From: Klebsormidium nitens | Lineage: Eukaryota > Streptophyta > Klebsormidiophyceae > Klebsormidiales > Klebsormidiaceae | Length of the DNA stretch: 64,000 bases | Direction of reading: 5' to 3' | Assembly: GCA_000708835.1 (NCBI GenBank) | Contig: DF236965.1 | Coordinates: forward strand, 128,700-192,699 | Shown: in pieces, positions 1-10,551 of the stretch | How positions within the stretch are numbered: position 1 is the stretch's first letter | Layout: the number at the start of each line of letters is the position of its first letter | Notes under the pieces: model-generated | What the model was told of the DNA's origin: nothing | What the model saw: the letters and a program-made list of their open reading frames with translations, nothing else | Database searches by the model: none | Translations under genes and position numbers: made by a program

Positions 1-47
1 CTCTTATTGCATTACTGGTTGAGGCAGGCTGAAACCCCTCGGGGCAG

Positions 48-2597
48 TCTGTTAGTGCTGCACCTAGAAGAAGCGTATATGGTTCTCGTCTCAAGGAGCT
101 AACACGACACGATTGCCATGATTGCAGAGCAAAGAAGGCCCACCTGGAAAGTGCTCCCGCCACCGGCCTCAGCGACGCCTCTGAGAGCGCAGATTCGGAC
201 GCGTTTAGCCCAGTCTGGCCAAGGGACTCCAGCGACAAGTCGGAGGGCACGAGCGATGACTCCAGCTTCGAGGACAAGATGGAGCCCCGACATCGTGTTC
301 CGGACGTCCAGCTCAAGCTGCCAGAAGCCCGAAGCGGAAGAGGGTCCGAAGTCGAGAACGAAGAGATCCCGGGGGGGTCTGGTAAGGAGCAGGGGGCTAG
401 AACGGGTTCGGAAGCTGGGTTGAAGATGTCGGAGGAGGTTTCGGTGCTGAAGAGGGAGGGCGCCGCGCTGAAAGCGGTGCCGTTTGGAGAGATTGTGAGC
501 AGCAGCGGGGCGGAGGACACAGCGGAAGAATCGGCGACGGAGGACGATTCAATGGCGGGGGGGATGGATCTCGACTCGTCGGAGACCGAGATGCTGGCCG
601 GCGGTGCCAAGGAGCAGCCCCCCGGACGCTCCTGGAAGTGGTTTGAGAGATTCATGGGGAAGAAGAAGTCGGATGCGCCGGAGAGCAAGGGGCCTGCTCA
701 GGAGAGGGAAAAAGCTGCGCGGTCAACAAAGGGGCCTGCGAAGAAGGGCTTGGTAGACGAAAGAGGAGGGGTGGGTTCTGTTCCAGCGGTGGAGAAGAGC
801 CCGTTGGGTTTGATCCGCAACTCGAATAGCAGAGCGGAGTTCGGCGCTGCACCGCAGTACAGCAGGACCGCGCCTGCAAAAGCTCCGGCGGGAGACGCTC
901 CGAATGAATTGAGGGTGGGAAATGATTCGGGCGAACTGGAGAACGCCCGCGGTCGGATGGAGTCTGCGGCGAGGCTGGCACAGGGTGGCGACACTGTAAA
1001 AGCTGTGTGCGAGTACGAGGCTGCTATTCGCTTATTCCGGTCTCAGTATAGCGCAGCCGGTCGCCAGGCGCTGCAAGGGGAGGCGCAAGCGTGGGAAAAG
1101 ATCGCCGCCCTACAGAAACGGGAAGACAACGGCGCGGCGGCAGGACGGGGTTACTTGGCTGCCGCGCGGGTGTATCAGAGGTTGGGTATGGAGCCGGAAA
1201 TGGGGGCGTGTCTGCAGCAGGCACGTGAGCTGCAAAAGGGGGGGAGCAGTGACGAAGAAGCGGCGGAGGAGGGGCCTAAAGCACAGGCAGAGGCGACCGT
1301 CGCTAGAAAGGGAGAAAAGGATTCGAACGAAAAGCAGGGGATGCTAACAAAGAGCGCGGACGACGATTCGACGAGGGGAACACGCGAATTTGGGAACGGT
1401 AACACTAGCGTAGAGCAGGACAAGGTGTTTCCAGCACAGGGCAGTACAGTAGCAGTGAACAGTAGCCCGCAACCTGTACAGAGCAGTAACAAGCAGGACT
1501 TAGCGCAGGGTCTAGTGTACAATAACGAGGGGGCCAAGGGGGCCAGCGGCAAGAGGGGGCCCAAGAAGAAGGGGAAGGGCGCGGCCAGTAAGGGCACATC
1601 TGAAGTCGGTGTAGCCAAGACGGCACCTGGAGAGGGGTCTGACGACAAAGTGCAGGCCGAAACGGTGCAATCGGGACCGGTAGTCATTTCAGGCACGCCG
1701 GTGAGGAGAGGAGACTCAGGCGGAAGTTTTGCGGGGAGCGGGGCCGTCGCTGCCAGCCAGGTTGACACCACTGCGTCAATCGCAAGGAGCCGCAAGTCTG
1801 GGGCGGCGGCAGTGGCGTCAGGCGACGCGGACAAAGGGAAGGCGCTTCTGGTCGGGGCGTTGGTAGCGGCTCGGAAGGGGGGCGTGAAAGCGGAGGAGGC
1901 GCGCTGCCTGCGCCTGCTGGCGGATTCCCAGGCCACCGAGGAACAGCGCGTGCGGACGCTCGAGCAGGCGGTGCAGGGGATGCGGGACTCGGGCCTGCGG
2001 CTGGAGGAGGCTGAAGCGCTGTACCGGTTGGCTGACACCAAGCTGACGCAGTACCTCGGAAACAAGGCTGCAATCCAGGCGGCGGTGTCGGGCGTGCCGG
2101 GGAAAGAAGACGTGGCGCTGGTAGAGAGCGCCCGGAAGAGCCTGCTGGCAGCCGCTCAGATCTTGCAGGTGGCTGATCTGTGGAAGGGGCCGGAAACGGT
2201 TTCGGAACGACCCGCCCGCGAGATACTGAGCCCGACGCGCACGAACCGGCCGGAGGTGGTGACTCTTCCGGCGAGAGGGAAGTTTGCCGCGAGGAACGGA
2301 AGGGGTGGGGAGAATGCGGAGAACGGTGTCACCTTTGGAACGAAGGGGGCGTCTGAAGGGGTTCCGGTCAGAGTGGGAGGCCCGGGCTTGAACGGACGGA
2401 ATGCGGATGAGGTGCGCGTTTTGAGGGAGCTGTACGGGCTGGTCTGCCAGGGTGTCGGGAAGGCTTCCATTCTGCTGGGGCAGATGGGCGCAGCAAAAGA
2501 GAACTTCCAGGAGGCGCTTTCGAACGTCGAATGGACGTCCAAGTATGGGGATGAAGCTAAAAGGGTGCGGGACATTATGGGCAGGCTTCCGCGCTGA
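48..2597 (+). CDS. Disordered/helical-repeat (TPR-like) protein, 5' end outside window
   Basis: I do not recognise the family. The frame is open from about base 33 to a TGA at 2595-2597, and the last exon probably starts after the CAG at 45-47. The first in-frame ATG is at 279, which gives 772 residues. Frame upstream of that ATG still looks coding, with a CHDC motif and acidic serine clusters, so 279 is probably internal and the gene begins left of the window. Counting from the 279 ATG, residues 1-210 are charged and low complexity. Residues about 215-318, 512-640 and 709-770 are alanine/leucine-rich paired helices of TPR or SNAP-like type (for example AVCEYEAAIRLF and GAAKENFQEAL). The linkers are disordered and rich in G, S, K and E. 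The coding part is GC-rich and intronless. The nearest neighbour, at 4058-8380, converges on it. No catalytic motif is visible. A scaffold role is possible but unproven. Confidence 0.7.
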   Translation, partial: SVSAAPRRSVYGSRLKELTRHDCHDCRAKKAHLESAPATGLSDASESADSDAFSPVWPRDSSDKSEGTSDDSSFEDKMEPRHRVPDVQLKLPEARSGRGSEVENEEIPGGSGKEQGARTGSEAGLKMSEEVSVLKREGAALKAVPFGEIVSSSGAEDTAEESATEDDSMAGGMDLDSSETEMLAGGAKEQPPGRSWKWFERFMGKKKSDAPESKGPAQEREKAARSTKGPAKKGLVDERGGVGSVPAVEKSPLGLIRNSNSRAEFGAAPQYSRTAPAKAPAGDAPNELRVGNDSGELENARGRMESAARLAQGGDTVKAVCEYEAAIRLFRSQYSAAGRQALQGEAQAWEKIAALQKREDNGAAAGRGYLAAARVYQRLGMEPEMGACLQQARELQKGGSSDEEAAEEGPKAQAEATVARKGEKDSNEKQGMLTKSADDDSTRGTREFGNGNTSVEQDKVFPAQGSTVAVNSSPQPVQSSNKQDLAQGLVYNNEGAKGASGKRGPKKKGKGAASKGTSEVGVAKTAPGEGSDDKVQAETVQSGPVVISGTPVRRGDSGGSFAGSGAVAASQVDTTASIARSRKSGAAAVASGDADKGKALLVGALVAARKGGVKAEEARCLRLLADSQATEEQRVRTLEQAVQGMRDSGLRLEEAEALYRLADTKLTQYLGNKAAIQAAVSGVPGKEDVALVESARKSLLAAAQILQVADLWKGPETVSERPAREILSPTRTNRPEVVTLPARGKFAARNGRGGENAENGVTFGTKGASEGVPVRVGGPGLNGRNADEVRVLRELYGLVCQGVGKASILLGQMGAAKENFQEALSNVEWTSKYGDEAKRVRDIMGRLPR

Positions 2598-4057
2598 CGG
2601 CCGTGAAAAAAGGTGTACAGGTCTTGGTTTTACAACTAAAAGCTTGAGACGACTAGTCGGAGCAGCGTGTCACTTCGAGACGCGTTTTGTAGGTTAGGAG
2701 CTCTGGCTAACGAGAGACTTTGTCAACCTATTGTGGTTTGAAGAATAAGGGATCGAAGCATTTAGGAGCTTCTTTGTAAGTTCCTTAACGCGTTGGCTGA
2801 AAGTCCTGCCTTCTGCTTTCAAAACGAGGATGCCTGACACAGCAGCATGAATCGGGGGCTCAGTGTGGTTGTACGTTAGGCCTTTATGCATGGAAGCATC
2901 GGATGAGCTGGCAGCGGCCTGAGTGTCCTCAAGTGCATACACTTCGGATGCGACGGTACTGAATCGTATGGAAGGTCGACAACGACCGCTGGTCCTTGTT
3001 GTTGTTCAGGGCCCTGCAGTGCTTCAACTTCCTATGTGAGCATGTGCTGCTCATGCCAGCTTCTGCACTCAATGCGCCGGTACGCATTCCATGATGAACA
3101 TGTCGGATAAATTATGTCCGGCCTGACCTAGTTGACTAGGTATACGTCGCACTGACACATATGCGCAGACTGAAAGGCGCACAATTCATGATGACGCAGG
3201 CCACATGTATCTCATCACTGTGCATTGCAGAGTAATAATCTGATTTGCACAGATTGAGGATGCACATGCATCAACAAGACGCGGGCCACACGAATCATCT
3301 TCTAGAAGCCATGCATGAGGTACATGTAAAGAAGGAAACCTGTTCATCACCCTTGATCACCTTGTAGATCTGCATGGCCACTGCATTTTGCTGGGCCAAG
3401 TGTATAACGCGCAACGCATGCCGAGCGATCCTAAGCATGCAGACTACTCAGTAGCCTCCGTGACATTGTCGAGCAGCAACCCACGTCAAGATCGCCTTCG
3501 CCGGAGAACACTCAGTTCAGTTCTGCTCATTGTTGCATGAGCCCGTGTGTAGCCTAGGCCGTGCAAGCTCCAGTGCCCGAATCTTGCACTGACTTTGACC
3601 GAATTATATACCTTCAGAGATTATGTGTCCATCCACCTTTCAAGTTTAAAGCTTAGCTTTTTGTTGGCCCGTACAAGGCCGGAACCCGACTCACCACAAT
3701 TTTTCCTGCGTCTAAAGAATCAGTATATGACCTTCTATAGTCTGTGCAAGGACACTGCGAGATCCTTTGAGGACAAACATTCTCCAGTTTTGACAACCTT
3801 CCGCTTCCGAGATCAGGGGGCGTGCCAGTCAACTCCACCAGCTTGTTCACCTGGCAGCTTTGAGAATCATTACCCCCCTTGCCGTAGTGCTCTTACAATT
3901 TCCCAAATGCGTACACGTTCCGTGACCGTTCGTGCAAACGAGTCCGCGAATGGGCCGCAGCAAAATATGTCAACCTTGCTAGCCAGTTCGAGTGCCCCAG
4001 CAAAAAGTTTGTAAGCAACACTTTTGTGCAACGCCTAGATTCCGTTTCTGGTTGCAA
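2598..4057. other. Intergenic stretch between convergent genes
   Basis: No supported gene. Base composition drops to AT-rich, and the open frames here (for example 3595-4014 on +) have no recognisable domain and no splice support. It should hold the 3' UTRs and polyadenylation signals of the two flanking convergent genes, but I cannot place them. Confidence 0.5.
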
Positions 4058-7000
4058 TCAGGCTTCCGGGTCCGGCGGGGGCGCTGGCTGCTGGTGGGTG
4101 TCCATGCTGTGGTGGGCCTTGTGGAAGTCCTGGAACTCGACCGCCTTCTGCTGCTCCCTCCGCCGCCGCAGCCCGAACAGCACCCCCACCGCCAGCAGCC
4201 CCACCGCCGCCGCGCACCCCACCGCGATGCCGACAATCGCGGCGACCTGGGGAGACGCTCAGCAGTGTTGAGATCAAAGGAGCTCAGGAGAAGCTTGAAT
4301 AACGTGTACGCATGATGTTCAATGAATGGTGATCCAATATTCGTACGAGACCTACCTTTTAGGTTACTCGACAATGCATCAGTAACTCGACAATGCATCA
4401 GTAACTATACCCAAAGGTTAGAAGTTGACAGAAATGGAGCTCGAGCGACGCGCTAAGCTTCACCGGGAAACGGACCGCCTTTTGATGAGACCAAGGAGGC
4501 ACCATGCGGCGCCCCCGCCGCGACTGAACCCGGAGCAGATGTGCGAAAGTGGTCTTCGTGCGGGCGCAGACTGAATCGCGTGTTCCGGTATCAGATCTGG
4601 TGCTATATTGTTGATGTAGCGGGAGATTGGGCGCACCAGCCTTATTTCTAGAGGCCGCAAGCCGCCTGCTACAAGATTGCAGAATCTATGGAGGGCCCCT
4701 CGGCTTTTTTCAGCCTGCTCAAGAATCATATTCTCTAACTAGCCTCAAACCGACAGAATACACGCGACCCATCACCAAGTCAATTTAATACTCCCACTCC
4801 AATCCGTGATCATGAAATGCGGGATGCCGCAAGGGCGCACCAACCCATCGTCGGATTTCGCTACCGCCATACGCGAGCGACCACATAACAGACTCCTTTC
4901 TGCTTGAACGGAGAAAGCGTCCCTTGGGCCTTACCCCTATTCCGCCGGACCCCTCCGAAGATGCGAGTGACGTGGACCCCGGAGGTGCCACGCTGGCAGC
5001 CACGGCGGCAGCGCTGCTGACAGTACCTGCGCGCGCGCACGAGCGTTGTCAAGCAGGGTTTTGAAAAAAGTAGCAGGCAACCGGCCAGCAAAGCGCGGAC
5101 AGCATCGACTGCCCTCACAGGGAGAGATCAGCGTTGGTCTCTGCTTGATCAAACGCCCTTCTACCAGAGGAACGGAATTTATGCTAGATTCAAGACTCAT
5201 CTGATGGCCTTCAACCAATCATGGTTAAGGGCGAAAATTTCTTGTGCCTGCCGCAGGACGAGAAAAGATGATTGCAATGGCACGCGCTCTGTTGCGAGCG
5301 CGCCCTCTGGCTGACGAAATGGGGCTTGGCTCGAGCCCTGCAATTGTTAGAAGTGTAACAGCCGGACCTCTCCTTTGTGTAGAACACGCCGGGAGAAACT
5401 TGCGAATGAACACGTCAACGCTAACGCTTTAAAACAAGAATGATTGACAGCGCAGCACACGCAGGCTGCAGGCTTGCGAAGCAGATTGGTCCCGCCGGTC
5501 AGTTCGGCCGTTCCGATGGATCTAACGCAGGTCGATTTGGTCAAATGCAATTAGATCTTCCACGTGGTCAGAGGCAATCAAAACACAGACATGCCTTTAG
5601 CCAAGAACGATTGTCGTTGAGAACTGGTTGTCAAGATATTCTTGTCAATGACGTCACTCCCGTACAACGCAGCTCACCCGCCGGCGGGGAGGGCGCGGCG
5701 GTGGCGGCCGGCGGCACGCTGTACGGCGCAGGGCACTCGGGCCCGTTGTAGCCCGTCACGCAGACGCACTGGACGACCTTCTGCTGACCGCGGTTGCTGA
5801 ACAGTGACGTGGTGTCGCACCGCTGCTTCTCCGGGCACACCAGGCCGTTGGAGCACACCTGGCCCCCGGAGGCGGGCGCCGCTGCACATAACGAAGAACT
5901 TTTGATAAGTGTGGAATGGTTGCTTGCGCATCCTTCTTTTCTGCAAAGCTGGGGAGCTTAAGATCCATCGAACCAAGCCAGGAGGGATGACTTTGTTTGT
6001 CCATAATGTCTGATTCTATTTTAAAGAGCTAACACCATCGAGAGTGCAAGACAGCACGATTGTCTTCAGCTTTTCGGTGCAAATCTTCTCTTCTTTTACG
6101 AGCTTGGCCTTTTCTTTGAGAAGCATTCACAATCTCTCTGGTCAAACATTGAGCGATCAAAATAGACCTATGGATTAGGTAGAATAGTTCTAGGTATGGT
6201 CTGGTCACGGACCGGCGAAGGGGTGGGGTTAGTTTCGGGGTCAGGGTGGGTACGCATGCAGAGCAGGGACATTTGTCAGTTTGGGTTTTTTGTTTCGTTT
6301 TCCCCGGGGACTGTTGCTACCATACCTAGAAACTATTATAAGAGTATCTGGGGGGCAGCGTTGGATGAGATGCAGCGGGGATTATCTTTCTGACCAAGGA
6401 GCGTTTTATGAAAGCAAGCAATGAACATAATTCTCGGCTTGACATGCGGGAGGCTGCGTAAGGCTCTGTAAATCGTGCCTGGCTAATCTCGGAATTATCA
6501 GGGCAAATACAAGTCCACGTGGTCTGGTAAGTGAAAACCCATCGTGATTGCTCTGCATTACAGGTATGTCTGAGAAAGACTTAAGGCAGGCATGTTTAAG
6601 GCGATGAGGATAAGTTGCTGACAGAGACCCGACAATCCTGCTGTGTCCGTTGGAACAGAGAGCGAGCAGAAATAGCTTGAAGAGGCAGACTATATATTAC
6701 CCCAAGTACGTTTGGCACACTTTCCTGTTTACTGCCGCTGCCAAGCTGTTTCCATACGCCTGGGCTACTGACTTTCCAAGGTTTGTCGGGATGGGAGTTG
6801 GCTCCCAAGATCAGATTTTTACAACTTGGTAAGGACACCATGGACCGAAGTCTCAACGGTTAAGGTGTGGGCATGTGGGCTGGCATCTCCATCTAGCGCG
6901 GCTGGGTTGATTCAAGCTCCATGACCTTGGAACGTGCACCAGCAGTCTGAAAGGTTAAGAGCCTTGCGGCGCAAGTACTGCCAGAAAAATCACTGTGAAC

Positions 7001-8380
7001 GCTCGAAGTTCGAACTCTGCCTTTCAACTTAAGCGTCCCTACCTGCGACCAAGGCTGGCGGGGCTGACAGGGCCGGCGGGGAGGGGGTAACAGCGTCGGT
7101 GGTGGGAGTTGGAGTGACGCTGTAAGGCGCGGGGCACTCGGGTCCGTTGTAGCCGGTTACGCAGAGGCACTGGATGATTGTCTGGGTGCCGATTTTGGTG
7201 GTGTCGGAGATTTGTGTGGTGTCACAGCGCTGGTTCTCGGGGCAGACCAGGCCGTTTGAACACACCTGGCCCACCGGGGCGGGCGCTGCTGCACGCAGAC
7301 AAGGTAAATCCAAAGAAGGTTTCAACAGTTAGAGGCATGCTGTAAGGACATTTCACTTGGGGGCTACTCAGAGTAATTAGTAGTAGACCGGGGATGAAGG
7401 AAAGGGATGCCGCTACTGGCGCCGCGGCCACAAATCGGCCACGGCGGAAATCGATGATTTTCAGGGTCCCCTTGAATCGACCACTAAGACCATCATGCAT
7501 GAGAGGAGGGGGACGAACAACGATGAGCTTTTCAAACGGAAGTGGCCCGTCCTTGTCAAGATCGCCGTTCCCTTGGATAGGCACTGCGGGTATCTGGATG
7601 TTAGGATCCTTCCATGGATACACAAACAGAAGACCACCTTTCGTCCCTGCCGCGGTGGACGTACTTGTCAGGTGGAGTCCAGATTCAAGTAACAGAGAGC
7701 CTTTTGAAGAAATCTAAAAAACCGGTACCATGAAACAAGCTGTGGGTGCCCATGAGGGAGCTGCCCCTTCTGGAAATGGTTTGAATAGATCCACTTACGT
7801 GCTGTTTGGTGCAAGCGCCGGTTGTGATGCAGAGCAGTCTGCCGCCCCTCTGTAGGAAAGACTGCCAGCAGGAAATGTATGCACAGGGGTTAGGGGCAGA
7901 GACCTGGGACACAATCTAATGCGAGAACCTCCATTGCAAAGCAGGTGGGGGTGGCAGCAATAACTTATAAGGTGAAACTTTCGTCCTCCCTTACTCCCTT
8001 ACTCCCTCCCTCCCTCCTTCCCTCTCCCTCTCTCTTCCTCTCTCCCTCCCTCCTTCCCTGTGCAAAGGGCAGTGACAGAATGTGAAGGCACTCTGGCAAA
8101 GATTGATTGCAAGGGATTCATTGGTTAACCAACATGTGGATACACTGTGAAGTGAAGTGCACGGAACAGCATTACCACATCCCATTGGCTTTCCTCCTTC
8201 TGATGGTGCGTCAAATCAGCTCCTCAGATAGCTGAGAAAGAGCCAGACCAACATGCTTGCTTGGACAGAACTCAATGTGGCGATCAAAAGTTAGGAGTAT
8301 TCGAAGTGGGCGTTGAGATCCCCACCTGTGGTGCTCAGTAGGACGAGGAGGGCCACCAGTGTGCTCACAGCCGTACTCAT
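4058..8380 (-). CDS. Secreted/type I membrane protein with two EGF-like exons
   Basis: Multi-exon gene read right to left. Exon 1 (8380-8326) encodes a signal peptide, MSTAVSTLVALLVLLSTT. Exon 2 (7903-7799) is cysteine-rich. Exon 3 (7713-7389) has no known domain. Exon 4 (7288-7043) and exon 5 (5881-5678) are near-duplicate EGF-like modules sharing GQVCSNGLVCPE and VTGYNGPECPAPYSV. Exon 6 (4257-4058) gives a transmembrane helix (VAAIVGIAVGCAAAVGLLAV), an RRRR stop-transfer and a 34-residue tail ending DPEA. Exons 2-6 join in frame: phase 0 into exon 3, then phase 1 throughout. Exon 1 to exon 2 does not join in phase (1 versus 0), so a small exon between them is missing or exon 1 is wrong. The layout is a surface receptor or adhesin with a short cytoplasmic tail. 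Both EGF exons are phase 1-1, like those of the beta-helix gene at 33.5-45.7 kb. No ligand can be named. Confidence 0.7.
4366..4403. repeat. 19-nt direct repeat, two copies
   Basis: The unit ACTCGACAATGCATCAGTA occurs twice head to tail, at 4366-4384 and 4385-4403. It lies in the last intron of the EGF gene, about 110 bp upstream of its final exon. Confidence 0.9.
7985..8062. repeat. Pyrimidine (CTCCC/TCCCTC) microsatellite
   Basis: About 75 bases of almost pure C and T made of TCCC and TCTC units. On the minus strand this is a purine tract inside the first intron of the EGF gene. Simple sequence, no coding content. Confidence 0.85.
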
Positions 8381-10551
8381 TCTGAACCACGAACTGACAC
8401 AGCATAGAAACTGGAATCAGTCACAGAATGGGTCTGCGCCTAGAAAGTTGGCTACCGGATAGAAGGTGTCAAAGCATTCTGCGACAAGAAACCAAGCCTC
8501 GGCTGATGACCTCAATTTTTAGTGCCTCATGAGCTGATACTATATTGGTCAGGGCTCAACCTGATTCAGCTTCTCGCTGGTTCCTGAGGCTTATACAGCA
8601 TTGAGCAGGAACTTTTACCAGGGGAATGCCCTTCACGTTGGACACAAGCTGCCAGTGCACGTCAGCTGCCGCACACAGACTTTGCCACCTCCATACACGC
8701 AGACTCGTCCGACTTGTTCCAACTCCCATCTTTATCTCATCATCCGTTGTTGTCAAGCCTCAAGGGCGATGCAATGGCGCCATCCCAGGGCCAGATTCCC
8801 TTGAAAAGATACCTTCACCCGGAAATTGGGGGCCTTCCAGGATGATCCCTCAGGTTAAGTATTTGGTTAAACATAGACCACAAACTTAACTTCAATAGCT
8901 CGCTAGCTGGAAGTTCCCTGGAGTAAGGAAAGTGGCTTGTTTCCATGCGATAATCAACCACCTGACAAATTAAATTACCGTATATCGTAGATAACGCGCC
9001 GCTCGACAAATCTGTAAAGTGCGTGCAAAACGGCACGCCTGACAAAATTGGTAGCACTGCCGTTGCATCGCGCACCGTCCGATCGGCAACGCACGGTCCG
9101 ATATCGACCGTGCTCGACGCGACCGTGTCGACCCACAAAGTTGCTCGCTGCGACCGTCTGAATTGCAGTACATAAGGGCGGCGCCCCCGGTGGTAGGGTG
9201 GTGGTTCGCGGCGGCTTGCCCCGGGTGCCACCTGCACTGCAAGTCCACTAGCATTAGGGTCTCGCGTACCGCCCGGGGAGCAACCGGGCCCTCCTTGTGA
9301 CATTAGGGTCTCGCGGGCAACCGAGTGACAACCGGGCACTTCCCAGTGACATTAGGGTGTGGCGGTCACTCTATCCTAGGTTTTTAGTGTGCCCGGTACT
9401 TCCCTGTGACAACCGCCCGGGGATTCCCAATTTTGTCAAGCCATGCATTATCTCCGATATACGGTATTTATAAATTTGTAGCGGCGCACGTCTTTCACGC
9501 GCTTGTAGACCAGTTTTATGCCTGGGAAGTTCGGGCGTATGTATGTACCGTATGTACTAAAACGGTGGCGCACTTTGTCACCCCTTCGTTCCCAGGCTCG
9601 GCACTCCATAACGGTACCCATTGCCCCACCACCCCACGCTTGGAGGCAACGGGGCAAACCGCGTCCTTCTTCCCCTTTCTCACGACACTCACTTGTCTAT
9701 GTCAATAATGTTCAGAGATGAATATGATCTGCATGTTACTGGACGACCAACCGTCTTGCTTTTACTGGGAGAACTACTTTAGAACACGGCACTTATATGA
9801 GCTTAGCTATGTGTATGCAGCAGCTTTTGTAGATACCTCCTGAACTCGTTGAGCACTCGGTCCACTGCTCAAGAAGGGCCTCATCAGGAACAAAGTTGAA
9901 TCAAAGCGCGCATGTATGGCTAGCCTTATATTCCAACATTGGAGCGGCGAAACGTCTACCCGCCACTCCATTATTCATGGCCTAATAGTGTTTGAGAGAA
10001 TGTCGGCGGGTTCGAGAATTGTAAGTGGATAGAAGCAAACACTTTTCATGAACTCGAGCATGCCAATATAAGGACACACCGGCTTTACTGCCTGCAGGCC
10101 CGATTCGCAGAAGAGACCATCATGTGAGATGCTTGGACTCGACATCAAATGGAGTTGGATATCTTCTAAGGGTAGAGTTTATTGATGACATCTCGGGCGA
10201 ATGTACAGTATTTGATCTGCCCCCTTGATCCCGCTGGCGGAACTTGCCAGAGTGGTGAACCTTTAGTTCAGCTGGTCCGTGTCTTCAACGTGTCGGCAGT
10301 CTCTCGCTAAGTCTGTATTTTACACGGTATTTACATGTTGCACGACTTCTTTGCAGCCCTAGATCCTTCGAAGAAACCAACCCTAGCCCTCACCTAGACA
10401 TCCAACACTTTGCGTGCGGTCCCTACACGAGACAGCACAACTTGACGACAGACGTGCCACTCTCGTTATTCGCAACCCAAAAAGCTCCTCTTCCGGTGGG
10501 GCTTCCCCCATATGCAGCTGGCCAGTTGAGAATCTGTGCCGACATCCGCTG
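8381..10551. other. Intergenic stretch carrying a MITE-like element
   Basis: This stretch separates the start of the EGF gene from the 3' end of the unknown gene at 10.5-15.9 kb, both on the minus strand. It holds the inverted-repeat element at 8963-9480. I see no supported gene in the rest. Confidence 0.55.
8963..9480. mobile_element. MITE-like non-autonomous DNA transposon
   Basis: The two ends are imperfect inverted repeats of about 45-50 bases. The left end (about 8963-9010) contains AAATTACCGTATATCG then AGATAA. The right end (about 9432-9480), read in reverse complement, contains AAATACCGTATATCG then AGATAA and GACAAA at the same spacing. The total is about 518 bp, with a GC-rich interior unlike its flanks. 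Inside, at 9250-9360, CATTAGGGT recurs three times. There is no transposase frame, so if it is mobile it is non-autonomous. I could not identify a clear target-site duplication, so the exact ends and the superfamily are open. Confidence 0.6.

Noticed and set aside
1175-2065. 296-residue minus-strand open frame opposite the helical-repeat gene
   Set aside because: It is Ser/Pro/Ala-rich and the mirror of a GC-rich plus-strand coding region. It has no domain and is a typical antisense shadow.
4035-4277. Gly/Ala-rich minus-strand frame at the end of the EGF gene
   Set aside because: The alternative frame with acceptor at 4258 joins in phase 1 and gives a clear transmembrane helix, stop-transfer arginines and a stop. 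The Gly-rich frame is an out-of-phase reading.
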